In this document: in pieces, positions 1 through 7,904 of the stretch
Layout of the letters: the number at the start of each line of letters is the position of its first letter
Numbering within the stretch: position 1 is the first letter of the stretch
Source: Phaeobacter sp. CECT 5382
Lineage (GTDB): Bacteria > Pseudomonadota > Alphaproteobacteria > Rhodobacterales > Rhodobacteraceae
DNA length: 64,000 nt
Assembly (NCBI RefSeq): GCF_001457775.1
Contig: NZ_CYSG01000002.1
Span: forward strand, 124,001 to 188,000
Reading direction: 5' to 3'
The notes under the pieces: model-generated
Seen by the model: the letters and a program-made list of their open reading frames with translations, nothing else
The model's database searches: none
What the model was told of the DNA's origin: nothing
Made by a program: the position numbers and the translations under genes

Positions 1-452
1 TGTACCTGAACCGGGGTGGCAAAGGCATCCGGCAGCAGCGCGCGTACGGCGGCGGCTTCTCCGGCGGAGACAATGATGCTCATGGGTTGGTTGGTCTGGA
101 ATTTGGCCATATCCGTCATCTGATCGACGATATGATGGCCAAATGTAGCAGACATGGCATCCGGCAGCACCGCGCTGGTCAGAACCTTGAACATCGGATC
201 CAGCGATTCGATCAGTTGTGACTGAGCTTCCTGATAGGTGAAATTCAGATCCTCAAGAGAACTGGCCAAGGAGGCTGAAATCTTGGTGACCTCCTGATCC
301 TTGGCGGTGACGGCGTCATCCCAGCCGGCACTATATCCGTTCTCGAAAGACACCAGTCGCGCCTCTTCCAGGACCTCTTCCGAGACCTCGGGAATGATTG
401 CTTCCACTTTGGTTGCTGAACCAAAATCTTCCAGAAGATGGGTTATGCTCAT
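1..452 (-). CDS. FliH-like flagellar export protein (partial, C-terminus outside window)
   Basis: The frame runs off the left edge; about 150 N-terminal residues are visible. It begins MSITHLLEDFG, is acidic and helical in its first 90 residues, then continues into a segment (VLPDAMSATFGHHIVDQM) resembling the FliH/HrpE C-terminal domain. FliH normally holds the FliI ATPase at the export gate. The ATG overlaps the fliF stop codon (ATGA), so it is translationally coupled to fliF. I saw no Walker motif. The family is poorly conserved, so the name rests largely on position after fliF and on predicted helicity. Confidence 0.7.
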   Translation of the reverse strand, partial: MSITHLLEDFGSATKVEAIIPEVSEEVLEEARLVSFENGYSAGWDDAVTAKDQEVTKISASLASSLEDLNFTYQEAQSQLIESLDPMFKVLTSAVLPDAMSATFGHHIVDQMTDMAKFQTNQPMSIIVSAGEAAAVRALLPDAFATPVQV

Positions 453-2140
453 CAGGCCCGCTCCTCGTTTTCTTCAAGCCAGCCCCGAAGGATCTGGACG
501 GTTTCTTCCTGACGTTCGCCGATCATTTCACGCAGGCGATCTACTGGGTTTTCGCCGCCACCGATGGCAGGCAAACCGCCACCCATACCGCCCATGTCGC
601 CGATACCACCCATGCCACCCATGGGTTCGAACTGACCGCCACCGCCATCCTGGATTTCACCATCCAGGGCGATATTGGCACCCAGGTCCGGGTTCATCAT
701 GAAATCCCCCATGCCCGGTGCCGTGCCCATGGCTGGCAGATCGGACAGACCACCACCCATGTCACCCATGTCAGGACCCGCAAGCGCCGGAACGCCGCTG
801 CCTGTCCCGGCGAGAATCGGGCGTACAACAAAGAGGCCAAGAACCAGACTGACAATGGCCAGAGCCGCCATTTGAATGATTGCCATGGCATCAATGTAGA
901 GATTGTCCATGAACGAGCTGGTGACGGCCGTGCCCTGAGGTTCGATATTGGGCATATCCATTGATTTCAGGGTAATGACATCGCCACGTGTTTCATCAAA
1001 TCCGACGGCAGCCGAAATCAATTCCCGCAGGGCGCCAAGCTCTTCTTCGGGGCGCGCCTCAAACACGGCCTCACCGGCTTCGTTGTTGACCGTGGTGCCA
1101 TTGATTAGAACCGCGACGGTCAGACGTTTGATCGCACCAGGACCACGAATGATCTCTTTTTCGGTTTCGGAGATCTCATAGTTCACCCGTTCACGCGTGG
1201 CACTGGTGTTATTTTTGGATCCCTGGCCCGCAGCGGCGTCGCCGTCGGGTATATTGGAGGCAACAGTGACTTCGCCGGATTGATTGCTAGAGACATCGGC
1301 GCGTTCTTCGACATCGGTGCTGATCGCAACACGGCTGGCCGGATCAACGCGTTTTTCGCGAATGGATTCGGTGTCGGTGACGGTATCGACACTGACCTCG
1401 ACCACGGCATTGCCATGACCAACGCGGGCTTCAACAAGTCGCAGGACCCGATCACGAATCGACTGTGAGCGGTCATCGGTCCCGGCGCCGGCAGCAGCGG
1501 CGGCTTCGTGGGATCCGATCAAAGCCCCATTGGCATCGATCACAGCAACATTTTCAACCGCCAGACCCGTGACAGCCGAAGCAATCAAGAAGCGAATCGC
1601 ATTGGCCTGGGCCGGTGTGATTGGGGATCCCAGGGGCACCACCGATACGGAGGCTGTTGGATCAACGGTGCGCTGAAAGGGATTGGCGCCGGTATTTGCA
1701 ATATGCACCCGGGCTTGACTGATATGGGGGCTGGCTACGATGGTCCGGGCCAGCTCGCCTTCTTTTGCACGCCAGTAGGCGGCATCGAACATTTGGGACG
1801 TGGTGCCAAAACCGGTGAGCGAGTCGAGCAACTCATAGCCTTTGCCGCCATTGGCGGGCAGGCCTTCGCTGGCCAGCGTCATGCGCAGCTCATCCCGGCG
1901 GCTAGATGGCACATAGATAGAGCCACCGCGTACTTCGTATTGGGTACCGGCCTGTTCCAGCGCCCGCACTACATCTCCGGCCGAGCCGCTTTCCAGCCCG
2001 GCATAAAGCAATCTCATGGTGGGCTTGGTCGCCACATGGGACATCGCGAGGACACCGGCAATCACGGCCACAGTGGCGCCGACCACTATGAGTCGCTTGC
2101 GCGTATCCAATCCAGTCCAGACATTCTTGATCTGCTGCAA
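452..2140 (-). CDS. fliF: Flagellar MS-ring protein FliF
   Basis: A 562-residue protein of normal FliF length. It has a membrane segment near residues 18-36, the YscJ/FliF ring-building domain (YAGLESGSAGDVVRAL and following), a variable periplasmic middle, a second membrane segment around 420-445 (MAALAIVSLVLGLFVV), and a Gly/Met-rich cytoplasmic tail ending in an acidic FliG-binding helix. It forms the inner-membrane MS ring housing the export gate. The start is TTG at 2138-2140, chosen because GGAGG lies 4 bases upstream and no ATG fits. It diverges from fliL; the intergenic gap carries a CtrA-like motif. The long GGMGG-type linker before the C-terminus is unusual but probably flexible spacer. 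Confidence 0.95.
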   Translation of the reverse strand: MQQIKNVWTGLDTRKRLIVVGATVAVIAGVLAMSHVATKPTMRLLYAGLESGSAGDVVRALEQAGTQYEVRGGSIYVPSSRRDELRMTLASEGLPANGGKGYELLDSLTGFGTTSQMFDAAYWRAKEGELARTIVASPHISQARVHIANTGANPFQRTVDPTASVSVVPLGSPITPAQANAIRFLIASAVTGLAVENVAVIDANGALIGSHEAAAAAGAGTDDRSQSIRDRVLRLVEARVGHGNAVVEVSVDTVTDTESIREKRVDPASRVAISTDVEERADVSSNQSGEVTVASNIPDGDAAAGQGSKNNTSATRERVNYEISETEKEIIRGPGAIKRLTVAVLINGTTVNNEAGEAVFEARPEEELGALRELISAAVGFDETRGDVITLKSMDMPNIEPQGTAVTSSFMDNLYIDAMAIIQMAALAIVSLVLGLFVVRPILAGTGSGVPALAGPDMGDMGGGLSDLPAMGTAPGMGDFMMNPDLGANIALDGEIQDGGGGQFEPMGGMGGIGDMGGMGGGLPAIGGGENPVDRLREMIGERQEETVQILRGWLEENEERA

Positions 2141-2198
2141 TTTAACCTCCGTCGCACCGGCATTCTGTCCGGCGTGATCCCTTTTTGACCGAGGGGCC

Positions 2199-2213
2199 TT
2201 AACATTCGGTTAG
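2199..2213 (+). promoter_or_regulatory. CtrA-like box between fliF and fliL
   Basis: TTAA, seven bases, TTAG: one base off the TTAA-N7-TTAA CtrA box. It lies in the short divergent gap between fliF and fliL. CtrA control of flagellar genes is established in Alphaproteobacteria; binding here is inference. Confidence 0.4.
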
Positions 2214-2259
2214 TTCCTCAGGGGTTATGAAGGCTTTGCACGACGTTTTAGGGAAAGCC

Positions 2260-2784
2260 ATGACAGACGCTGTAGTGAATGCGGAAGAAGACGCACCGGG
2301 TAAAAAAAGCAAACTGCCCCTCATCATTGGGGTCGTCCTTGCAATTGCAGGCGGCGGCGGCGGTTTCTTTGCAGTTTCGTCAGGGCTTCTTCCTTTTGGT
2401 CAACCCGCAGAGTCCGAAGAGACTCATGCGGCTGCAGAGGCGCCAGAAGGCGTAGATAGTGGTGAGACGGCGGAGGATATCGCCAAGCTTGCCTTCATCG
2501 AGATGGAACCAATTGTCATCACATTGCGCAAAGCCAGCGGTATCAAACACCTGCGGTTTAGCGCACAATTGGAGGTGGATCTGATTCACCAGGCTGAGGT
2601 TGAAAAAGTCCTCCCTCGCGTAGTCGATGTACTGAATAGCTATCTGCGAGCTTTGGAGCTGGAGGATCTTGAGGATCCGATGGCGCTGCCAAAACTGCGC
2701 GCACAGATGCTGCGGCGAATCAACATTGCTACCGGACAGGGGCGTGTACGCGATTTGCTGATTATGGAATTCGTACTGAACTAG
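2260..2784 (+). CDS. fliL: Flagellar basal-body protein FliL
   Basis: About 174 residues. It has a short cytoplasmic N-terminus, one membrane helix (LPLIIGVVLAIAGGGGGFFA), an acidic linker, and a periplasmic FliL domain (FIEMEPIVITLR... through LIMEFVLN). FliL surrounds or supports stators at the basal body. I prefer the ATG at 2260, which begins MTDAVVNAEED, over an in-frame ATG at 2227: the shorter form gives a typical N-terminus and has AGGGAAA upstream. It leads a plus-strand run with the two following genes. A second FliL-family gene lies at 12506-13027. Confidence 0.9.
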   Translation: MTDAVVNAEEDAPGKKSKLPLIIGVVLAIAGGGGGFFAVSSGLLPFGQPAESEETHAAAEAPEGVDSGETAEDIAKLAFIEMEPIVITLRKASGIKHLRFSAQLEVDLIHQAEVEKVLPRVVDVLNSYLRALELEDLEDPMALPKLRAQMLRRINIATGQGRVRDLLIMEFVLN

Positions 2785-2793
2785 GAGGATGGG

Positions 2794-3270
2794 ATGGACC
2801 TTATTGCTGATATCCTGCTTGCGGCCGGCGCTCTAGGGGCCGGATTTTACTGCTTGGTGCTCTCGCGCCGGCTGAAACGCTTCAATGACCTTGAAAAGGG
2901 CGTCGGCGGTGCTGTCGCTGTTCTTTCCTCGCAGGTCGAAGATCTGAACAAGTCCTTTGTCACTGCGCGGCAGATGACCGAAGGATCCAGCCAAGCGCTG
3001 GATCAGCTGACAGGGCGGGCCGAATCGGTGGCCCAGCGGCTGGAATTGATGATGGCCTCGATGCATGACATGCCAGAGGCAGCCCCACAGGCTCAGGTGC
3101 AGGCACCTGCTTCGACACCAGAACAGCCTGTCGCCGCTGCTGAAGAAAGCGATGCGCTGGCAGCAGCCTACGAATCGAATGCCGAGGCGGAAGCCTCTGC
3201 AGAAGAGCCTGCCAAATCGTCCGGCGTGATGTTCGTGCGCCATAGTCGCGACAAAAAGCGGGTGGCGTGA
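2794..3270 (+). CDS. Membrane-anchored coiled-coil protein of the flagellar cluster
   Basis: 158 residues. The N-terminal helix at about 4-24 (LIADILLAAGALGAGFYCLV) is a membrane anchor. A short coiled-coil region follows (RLKRFNDLEKGVGGAVAVL..., residues 28-85), and then an Ala/Pro/Glu-rich low-complexity tail. It starts 9 bases after fliL and overlaps the following motE-like start, so it belongs to the fliL-motE-motA block. It resembles the uncharacterised DUF6468-type proteins of alphaproteobacterial flagellar loci, a recollection I cannot check. Role unknown; position suggests motor or basal-body assembly. Confidence 0.75.
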   Translation: MDLIADILLAAGALGAGFYCLVLSRRLKRFNDLEKGVGGAVAVLSSQVEDLNKSFVTARQMTEGSSQALDQLTGRAESVAQRLELMMASMHDMPEAAPQAQVQAPASTPEQPVAAAEESDALAAAYESNAEAEASAEEPAKSSGVMFVRHSRDKKRVA

Positions 3271-3893
3271 TGAGCAAGAAAGTAAAAGTTAAAGCCAAAA
3301 AGCCGGGCCGCAGTCGCAGTGGAACCTTGATGCTGCTGGCTATCTTTCTGATGGGATCGGCTATCGTGCGTCTTGGTATGGAAGCCGGGCCGGCGATCGC
3401 CCGCGAGGTCGCCAATTTGCAGGATAGCAAGCATGAGGCCAATGAAGGCGGTGGCAAGCTAAACGTCGCCGGAATGCCCTCTTCGGCAGAATTGCAAGAG
3501 ATGCTGGCAGCGTTTCAGGAACGTGAGGCGGCCCTGGAAATCCGTGAATCCGAGATCGAAGACCGGATGAAGGCTTTGGATATTGCGGATCAGGCGATCG
3601 AGAAAAAACTGGCGGCACTTGAGCAGGCGGAAGAAGCGCTACGCTCGACGCTGGCACTGGCCGATGGGGCCACCGAATCCGATGTTGATCAGCTGACTAC
3701 GGTCTATGAGCAGATGAAGCCAAAAGAATCGGCGGCGCTCTTTGAAGAGATGGACCCGAATTTCGCTGCAGGTTTTCTGGCCCGCATGCGTCCGGAAGCG
3801 GCGGCAGGAATTATGGCCGGTCTCAGCCCTGAAGCGGCCTATACAATCAGCGTTGTCATGGCGGGTCGAAACGGTGGTGTGCCCAAGGAATAA
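3270..3893 (+). CDS. MotE-like flagellar protein (MgtE_N-type domain)
   Basis: 207 residues. It has a basic N-terminus, a membrane or signal-anchor helix (LMLLAIFLMGSAIV), a long coiled coil (residues about 70-130, EREAALEIRESEIEDRM), and a C-terminal MgtE_N-like helical unit (YEQMKPKESAALFEEMDPNFA, then LARMRPEAAAGIMAGLSPE). This layout matches MotE, the periplasmic chaperone of MotC in rhizobia. The ATG at 3270 overlaps the preceding stop; a GTG three bases earlier is an alternative. Its presence argues for a MotC-type partner, and the 841-residue protein two genes on is the candidate. Confidence 0.8.
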   Translation: MSKKVKVKAKKPGRSRSGTLMLLAIFLMGSAIVRLGMEAGPAIAREVANLQDSKHEANEGGGKLNVAGMPSSAELQEMLAAFQEREAALEIRESEIEDRMKALDIADQAIEKKLAALEQAEEALRSTLALADGATESDVDQLTTVYEQMKPKESAALFEEMDPNFAAGFLARMRPEAAAGIMAGLSPEAAYTISVVMAGRNGGVPKE

Positions 3894-4004
3894 TCTTGGG
3901 CCATGGTGATCATGGCTTGGGAGCACAACTTGCAGCCCTTGCTCAGCCTTTCTTAATCAGACTCACCTAAGCTTATATAAAGCAACGTAATTTGGAGTGA
4001 CCCT

Positions 4005-4874
4005 ATGGTCGGTATTGTAGGCATTCTGGTGATCTTTGTCATGGTTTTCGGCGGGTATCTCCTGGCCGGCGGCAAGATGGGGATTATCCTGAAATCACTG
4101 CCCTTTGAGATGATGATGATTGGTGGCGCGGCCGTTGGGGCCTTCCTGATCAGTAATGATATGGGCGGCATCAAGCACACACTCAAAGACCTTGGAAAAG
4201 TATTCAAGGGACCAAAGTGGAAGTCCGACGACTACCGGGATCTGCTCTGTCTTTTGTTTTCGTTGATCCGAATTGCCCGGGCCAACCCGGTCGAGGTAGA
4301 ACAACATATTGAGGACCCCGAAAATTCCTCGGTCTTCAACAAATACCCCAAAATCCTGGCCGACAATGAAGCGGTGAACCTGATTTGTGACACCATGCGC
4401 TCTGCCTCGATGAACTATGATGATCCGCATCAGGTCGAAGAAGTGCTGGAAAAGCGGATGGAGGCCAATCACCACCATGCTCTGCACTCCAGTCACGCCC
4501 TGCAAACCATGGCAGACGGTCTTCCGGCGCTTGGGATTGTTGCGGCTGTTTTGGGTGTTATCAAAACCATGGCTTCGATCGATCAGCCGCCAGAAGTTCT
4601 GGGTAAGATGATCGGTGGCGCGCTTGTCGGGACGTTCCTTGGGGTTTTTCTGGCCTATGGTCTGGTTGGTCCCTTTGCCGACAAGGTGAAAACCATCACC
4701 GAGGAAGATTCTCACTTCTACAAGTTGATCCGCGAAGTGCTGGTTGCGAACCTTCACAACCATGCCGCTGCCATCTGCATCGAGGTTGGTCGCCAGAACA
4801 CGCCTTCGCACATTCGCCCCGGTTTCTCTGAACTGGAAGAAGCCCTCAGATCGGTAAAACAGGACGCAGCATGA
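4005..4874 (+). CDS. motA: Flagellar stator protein MotA
   Basis: 289 residues with four membrane helices. The first two are at the N-terminus (MVGIVGILVIFVMVFGGYLL and a hydrophobic stretch around residues 25-50). The last two lie around 165-185 and 200-222 (ALGIVAAVLGVIKTM; GGALVGTFLGVFLAYGLVG), with the large cytoplasmic loop between. MotA is the proton-channel stator subunit that acts on FliG. The GGAG Shine-Dalgarno is 9 bases before the ATG. The stop overlaps the start of the next gene (ATGA). There is no motB beside it or elsewhere in the window, so its partner must be encoded elsewhere. Confidence 0.95.
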   Translation: MVGIVGILVIFVMVFGGYLLAGGKMGIILKSLPFEMMMIGGAAVGAFLISNDMGGIKHTLKDLGKVFKGPKWKSDDYRDLLCLLFSLIRIARANPVEVEQHIEDPENSSVFNKYPKILADNEAVNLICDTMRSASMNYDDPHQVEEVLEKRMEANHHHALHSSHALQTMADGLPALGIVAAVLGVIKTMASIDQPPEVLGKMIGGALVGTFLGVFLAYGLVGPFADKVKTITEEDSHFYKLIREVLVANLHNHAAAICIEVGRQNTPSHIRPGFSELEEALRSVKQDAA

Positions 4875-7396
4875 TTTGGCGCGCATTTGCGATAGCCGCC
4901 ACAGTGATGGCGGCGGGCTCTGCCCAGGCTGAGACCATTGTGACCCGCTCGGGTGAACACGATGGCTTCTCGCGCCTGGTCATGCGCCTGCCTGATGGGG
5001 TGAAATGGTCGCTCAATCAATCTGGGCGTACTGCAAGTCTAAAAATTGATTCGCCTTCGGCGGTATTTGACACCTCCCGTGTTTTTGATCTTATCCCGCG
5101 TGCACGATTGCAGCAGCTTTCGCAGGCTGGGCCAGGTCGCCCTTTGCAGCTACAGCTTGGTTGCGAATGCGACATTCGGACAAATTTGCAAAGTGATGGC
5201 TATTTGGTTGTCGATATTCGTGACAGCCGGTCCGGACCTACACAGGTCAATGCCGCCGATTTCCCACTTGGACAACCTGTCGAGGGGCAGTCACGGAGCG
5301 CACAGCCGCAGGTTTCAGGATATCGGTTCAATCTATCGCAGGATTCCATAGTGGATGCGCGCATGGCGTTAGGTCTGCAATCCGCCCTGAACAGCGAGCA
5401 ACGCGACAGTGCAACAGCTCATCGTCCACAAGCGGCGCACACAGCTGATGACGGAATAACGGCCGGGGCAAATGCGGATTACACGATGCCGGATCCCACC
5501 CCGGTGACGTCACGCGGGGCAGCGGTTCTGGCGCAGGGCCTGCGGGTCGATCTGAATTTGGATCCGCCACAGCCGGTTCAGGTCGCAAAACCCGAATCTG
5601 AAACTCCTGAAGAAGAGGTCGCAGCGGCGACCGAACTGCCTCAGGTCAATCTGCTGCTTGATATGGAAGAAACCGCGCGGGTGGCCACGGTCAATGCCTC
5701 GGAACAACGCCTACTGCAGCAGATTGGCCGTGCGGCCAATCAAGGTTTGCTTGATGTAGCGCTGTCCGAACTGCCAGACGGTGAAGGCAATCGTCCATTG
5801 GAGCTGTTGGGACGTTCTGACCGACCTTTGGATCCGCTCGCCAATGTTTCGGTGACCTCTGCAATTGATCGCGAAACCGGATTGATTGCGAGCATGTCGC
5901 CAGAAAAGACGACCCATGATCATTGCTTGCCAGATCGTAAGATCGCGATTCACAATTGGGGCAATGACAGCCCCTTTGCAGATCAGCTCGGCCCGCTTCG
6001 CGGGGCTTTGGTGCGAGAATTTGATGATGTGAACCCGGCCAGCGTGCGCGCGCTTGCCAAACTCTATCTATATTTTGGTTTCGGCGCAGAGGCCCGCGCC
6101 ATGTTGGCGATGCTTCCTGAGGGTCGCACGGATCCGAAACAGCGCGAAATCTACAATGCTATGGCCGCCATGCTGGATGGTCAGGCTCTGCCGATCAATC
6201 ACCCGTTTTCCGGCCAGCAGGGCTGCGAAGGTGAGACCGCATTCTGGTCTGCCCTGGCGGATGGGGTGATCAAGAAAAGCGCCAATACGGATGCCATTCA
6301 GCAGACCTTTTCCCGGCTGCCGGTTCATCTGCGTGTGAATCTCGGACCGCGGGTCAGCTCCCTGTTTGCCGAGGCCGGAAATCTGCATGTTGCCGAGGCG
6401 ATCCTGCGCTCTGTCAGCCGTACCGGAATGGAGTACATCCCGGAAATCAACATGGCAGAGGCGGCAATTGCTGAATTGGAAGGTGACACCGATCTGGTTG
6501 CGGAAAAGCTGACCGACGAGGTTGCTGAACGTACCGAGAGTGCTCCGACTGCTTTGATCGACTTGATTGATCTCAGCTATCAGGAGCGCAAGGCCCTGTC
6601 GCCGGATGTGCCCGAGCTTGCGGCCTCATACGAGTTGGAAAGCCGGGATGGGGAATTGGGTACGCGGCTTCGTAACGCCGAAGTTGTTGCTCTGGCCCTT
6701 ACTGGAAATTTCAACCTTGCCTTTGAAGAATTGCAGGAAGTAACCCGTCACGATGGCCCCGCTGCGCGTGCAGATGTGATGGAACCCTTGATGACACTGC
6801 TGACAGAACGGGCTGATGACGTCACCTTTTTGCAGCATAGTCTGGTTTTTGCGCGCCAATCCACCGCAACCGAAGCTGGACCAGTGGCAGAAATCATGGC
6901 GCGCCGTCTTTTGAACCTTGGCTTTGCAGAGCAGGCTCAGTCGCTGTTGCAGAAACTCGTTCTGGAGCCAGAAAACCAAGAACGCCGCCTGATGATGGCC
7001 GAAGCGGCCCTGGCCATGGACAAGCCGCACAATGCTCTGGTTGAACTGATGGGGCTTGAAGGATCGGAGGCAAACCGTTTGCGGGCTGAAGCTCTCTGGC
7101 GCAATGGCGAGTTTGGCCGGGCAGGTGAATACATGTTGGCTGAAGAAGACATGAACGCGGCGGCACGTGGGTTCTGGCATTCAGAAGATATGGAAGCGAT
7201 TGAAACCATGATCCCGTCGGATGAAGAACCATTTGGCCAAGTGGCGACTGTCACCAATCAGATCTCGGAGACCAGCAAGGATCCTGAAGGGCTGACGCCG
7301 CTGGCCCATGCCCGTGCTCTGGTTGAAAGCAGCATCGGCACGCGAGACAGTATTGCCGACCTGCTGGGCCGCGTTGGATCACAAGCCGACGAATAG
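4871..7396 (+). CDS. Secreted AMIN-like/TPR-like flagellar-locus protein (candidate MotC-type periplasmic motor protein)
   Basis: 841 residues. A clear Sec signal peptide (MIWRAFAIAATVMAAGSAQA) is followed by a beta-rich domain at about 21-115 that looks like an AMIN or PilQ-type domain (LVMRLPDGVKWSLNQ... YLVVDIRDSR). A low-complexity Pro/Glu linker lies at about 115-260, then TPR-like helical repeats run from about 380 to 800 (VRALAKLYLYFGFGAEARAM; LNLGFAEQAQSLLQKLV). There are no other membrane segments, so it is predicted periplasmic. Its start overlaps the motA stop, and a MotE-like gene sits upstream of motA. A function like rhizobial MotC is inference; I recognise no named family. Confidence 0.75.
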   Translation: MIWRAFAIAATVMAAGSAQAETIVTRSGEHDGFSRLVMRLPDGVKWSLNQSGRTASLKIDSPSAVFDTSRVFDLIPRARLQQLSQAGPGRPLQLQLGCECDIRTNLQSDGYLVVDIRDSRSGPTQVNAADFPLGQPVEGQSRSAQPQVSGYRFNLSQDSIVDARMALGLQSALNSEQRDSATAHRPQAAHTADDGITAGANADYTMPDPTPVTSRGAAVLAQGLRVDLNLDPPQPVQVAKPESETPEEEVAAATELPQVNLLLDMEETARVATVNASEQRLLQQIGRAANQGLLDVALSELPDGEGNRPLELLGRSDRPLDPLANVSVTSAIDRETGLIASMSPEKTTHDHCLPDRKIAIHNWGNDSPFADQLGPLRGALVREFDDVNPASVRALAKLYLYFGFGAEARAMLAMLPEGRTDPKQREIYNAMAAMLDGQALPINHPFSGQQGCEGETAFWSALADGVIKKSANTDAIQQTFSRLPVHLRVNLGPRVSSLFAEAGNLHVAEAILRSVSRTGMEYIPEINMAEAAIAELEGDTDLVAEKLTDEVAERTESAPTALIDLIDLSYQERKALSPDVPELAASYELESRDGELGTRLRNAEVVALALTGNFNLAFEELQEVTRHDGPAARADVMEPLMTLLTERADDVTFLQHSLVFARQSTATEAGPVAEIMARRLLNLGFAEQAQSLLQKLVLEPENQERRLMMAEAALAMDKPHNALVELMGLEGSEANRLRAEALWRNGEFGRAGEYMLAEEDMNAAARGFWHSEDMEAIETMIPSDEEPFGQVATVTNQISETSKDPEGLTPLAHARALVESSIGTRDSIADLLGRVGSQADE

Positions 7397-7904
7397 CAGA
7401 TCTGCGGTACAACGGCTGCGGTGCAGTCGTCGATACCAAAGAGTGGACAAATGCCATCATAAATCATTGAAAACCGACCACAAAGGCCACCCTGAAGAGG
7501 GCGGCCTTTGGCAATGGTGCTAACACTTTGTCAACCATCTCTGTCTACCTTGGGGCTTGGAAAAATCCGCAAGTGGACAGGCAGAATGCCGATGACTTTT
7601 AAACACCAAAGCCCGCATATGCGGTGGCTGACGCAATGCTGTCTGCGGCCCGGTTCGGCACGGAACGCTGTGATACTGCACGCTTTGGCTGGCCTTGCTA
7701 TCTCTCCAAAGAGGCAGAGCCCTGTTTCGAGCGATATTCCATGCGCGCCCTCTGTGGCGAAGCCCTCCCCTGACAAGATCCCCCCTGAGAATTTGGCATC
7801 AACCGGTCATGACACCGGTGGCCCGTTTTGCATTTTCCAGAGGTTTGCGACCCTTTTGCCTGTTTCCTGGCGTCTTTCGGTAACCCGCAGCCTGATTGCG
7901 CCCA
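7397..7904. other. Intergenic region upstream of flhA
   Basis: About 500 bases without a convincing gene. Frames here have atypical, cysteine- and proline-rich translations and poor starts. It holds a hairpin at 7482-7509 and presumably the flhA-fliR-flhB promoter; I could not identify a clear sigma-factor motif. Confidence 0.6.
7482..7509 (+). terminator. Hairpin terminator after the motA operon
   Basis: AAAGGCC and GGCCTTT form a perfect 7-bp stem around a 14-base loop, about 85 bases after the 841-residue gene. The downstream T run is short, so termination may be partial. Confidence 0.5.

Noticed and set aside
398-964. 188-codon frame opposite fliF
   Set aside because: Antisense to a conserved gene; the codon bias explains the open frame.
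3900-3916. GCCATG/CATGGC hairpin after the MotE-like gene
   Set aside because: Short stem without a T run, in an apparently continuous operon towards motA; not convincing as a terminator.
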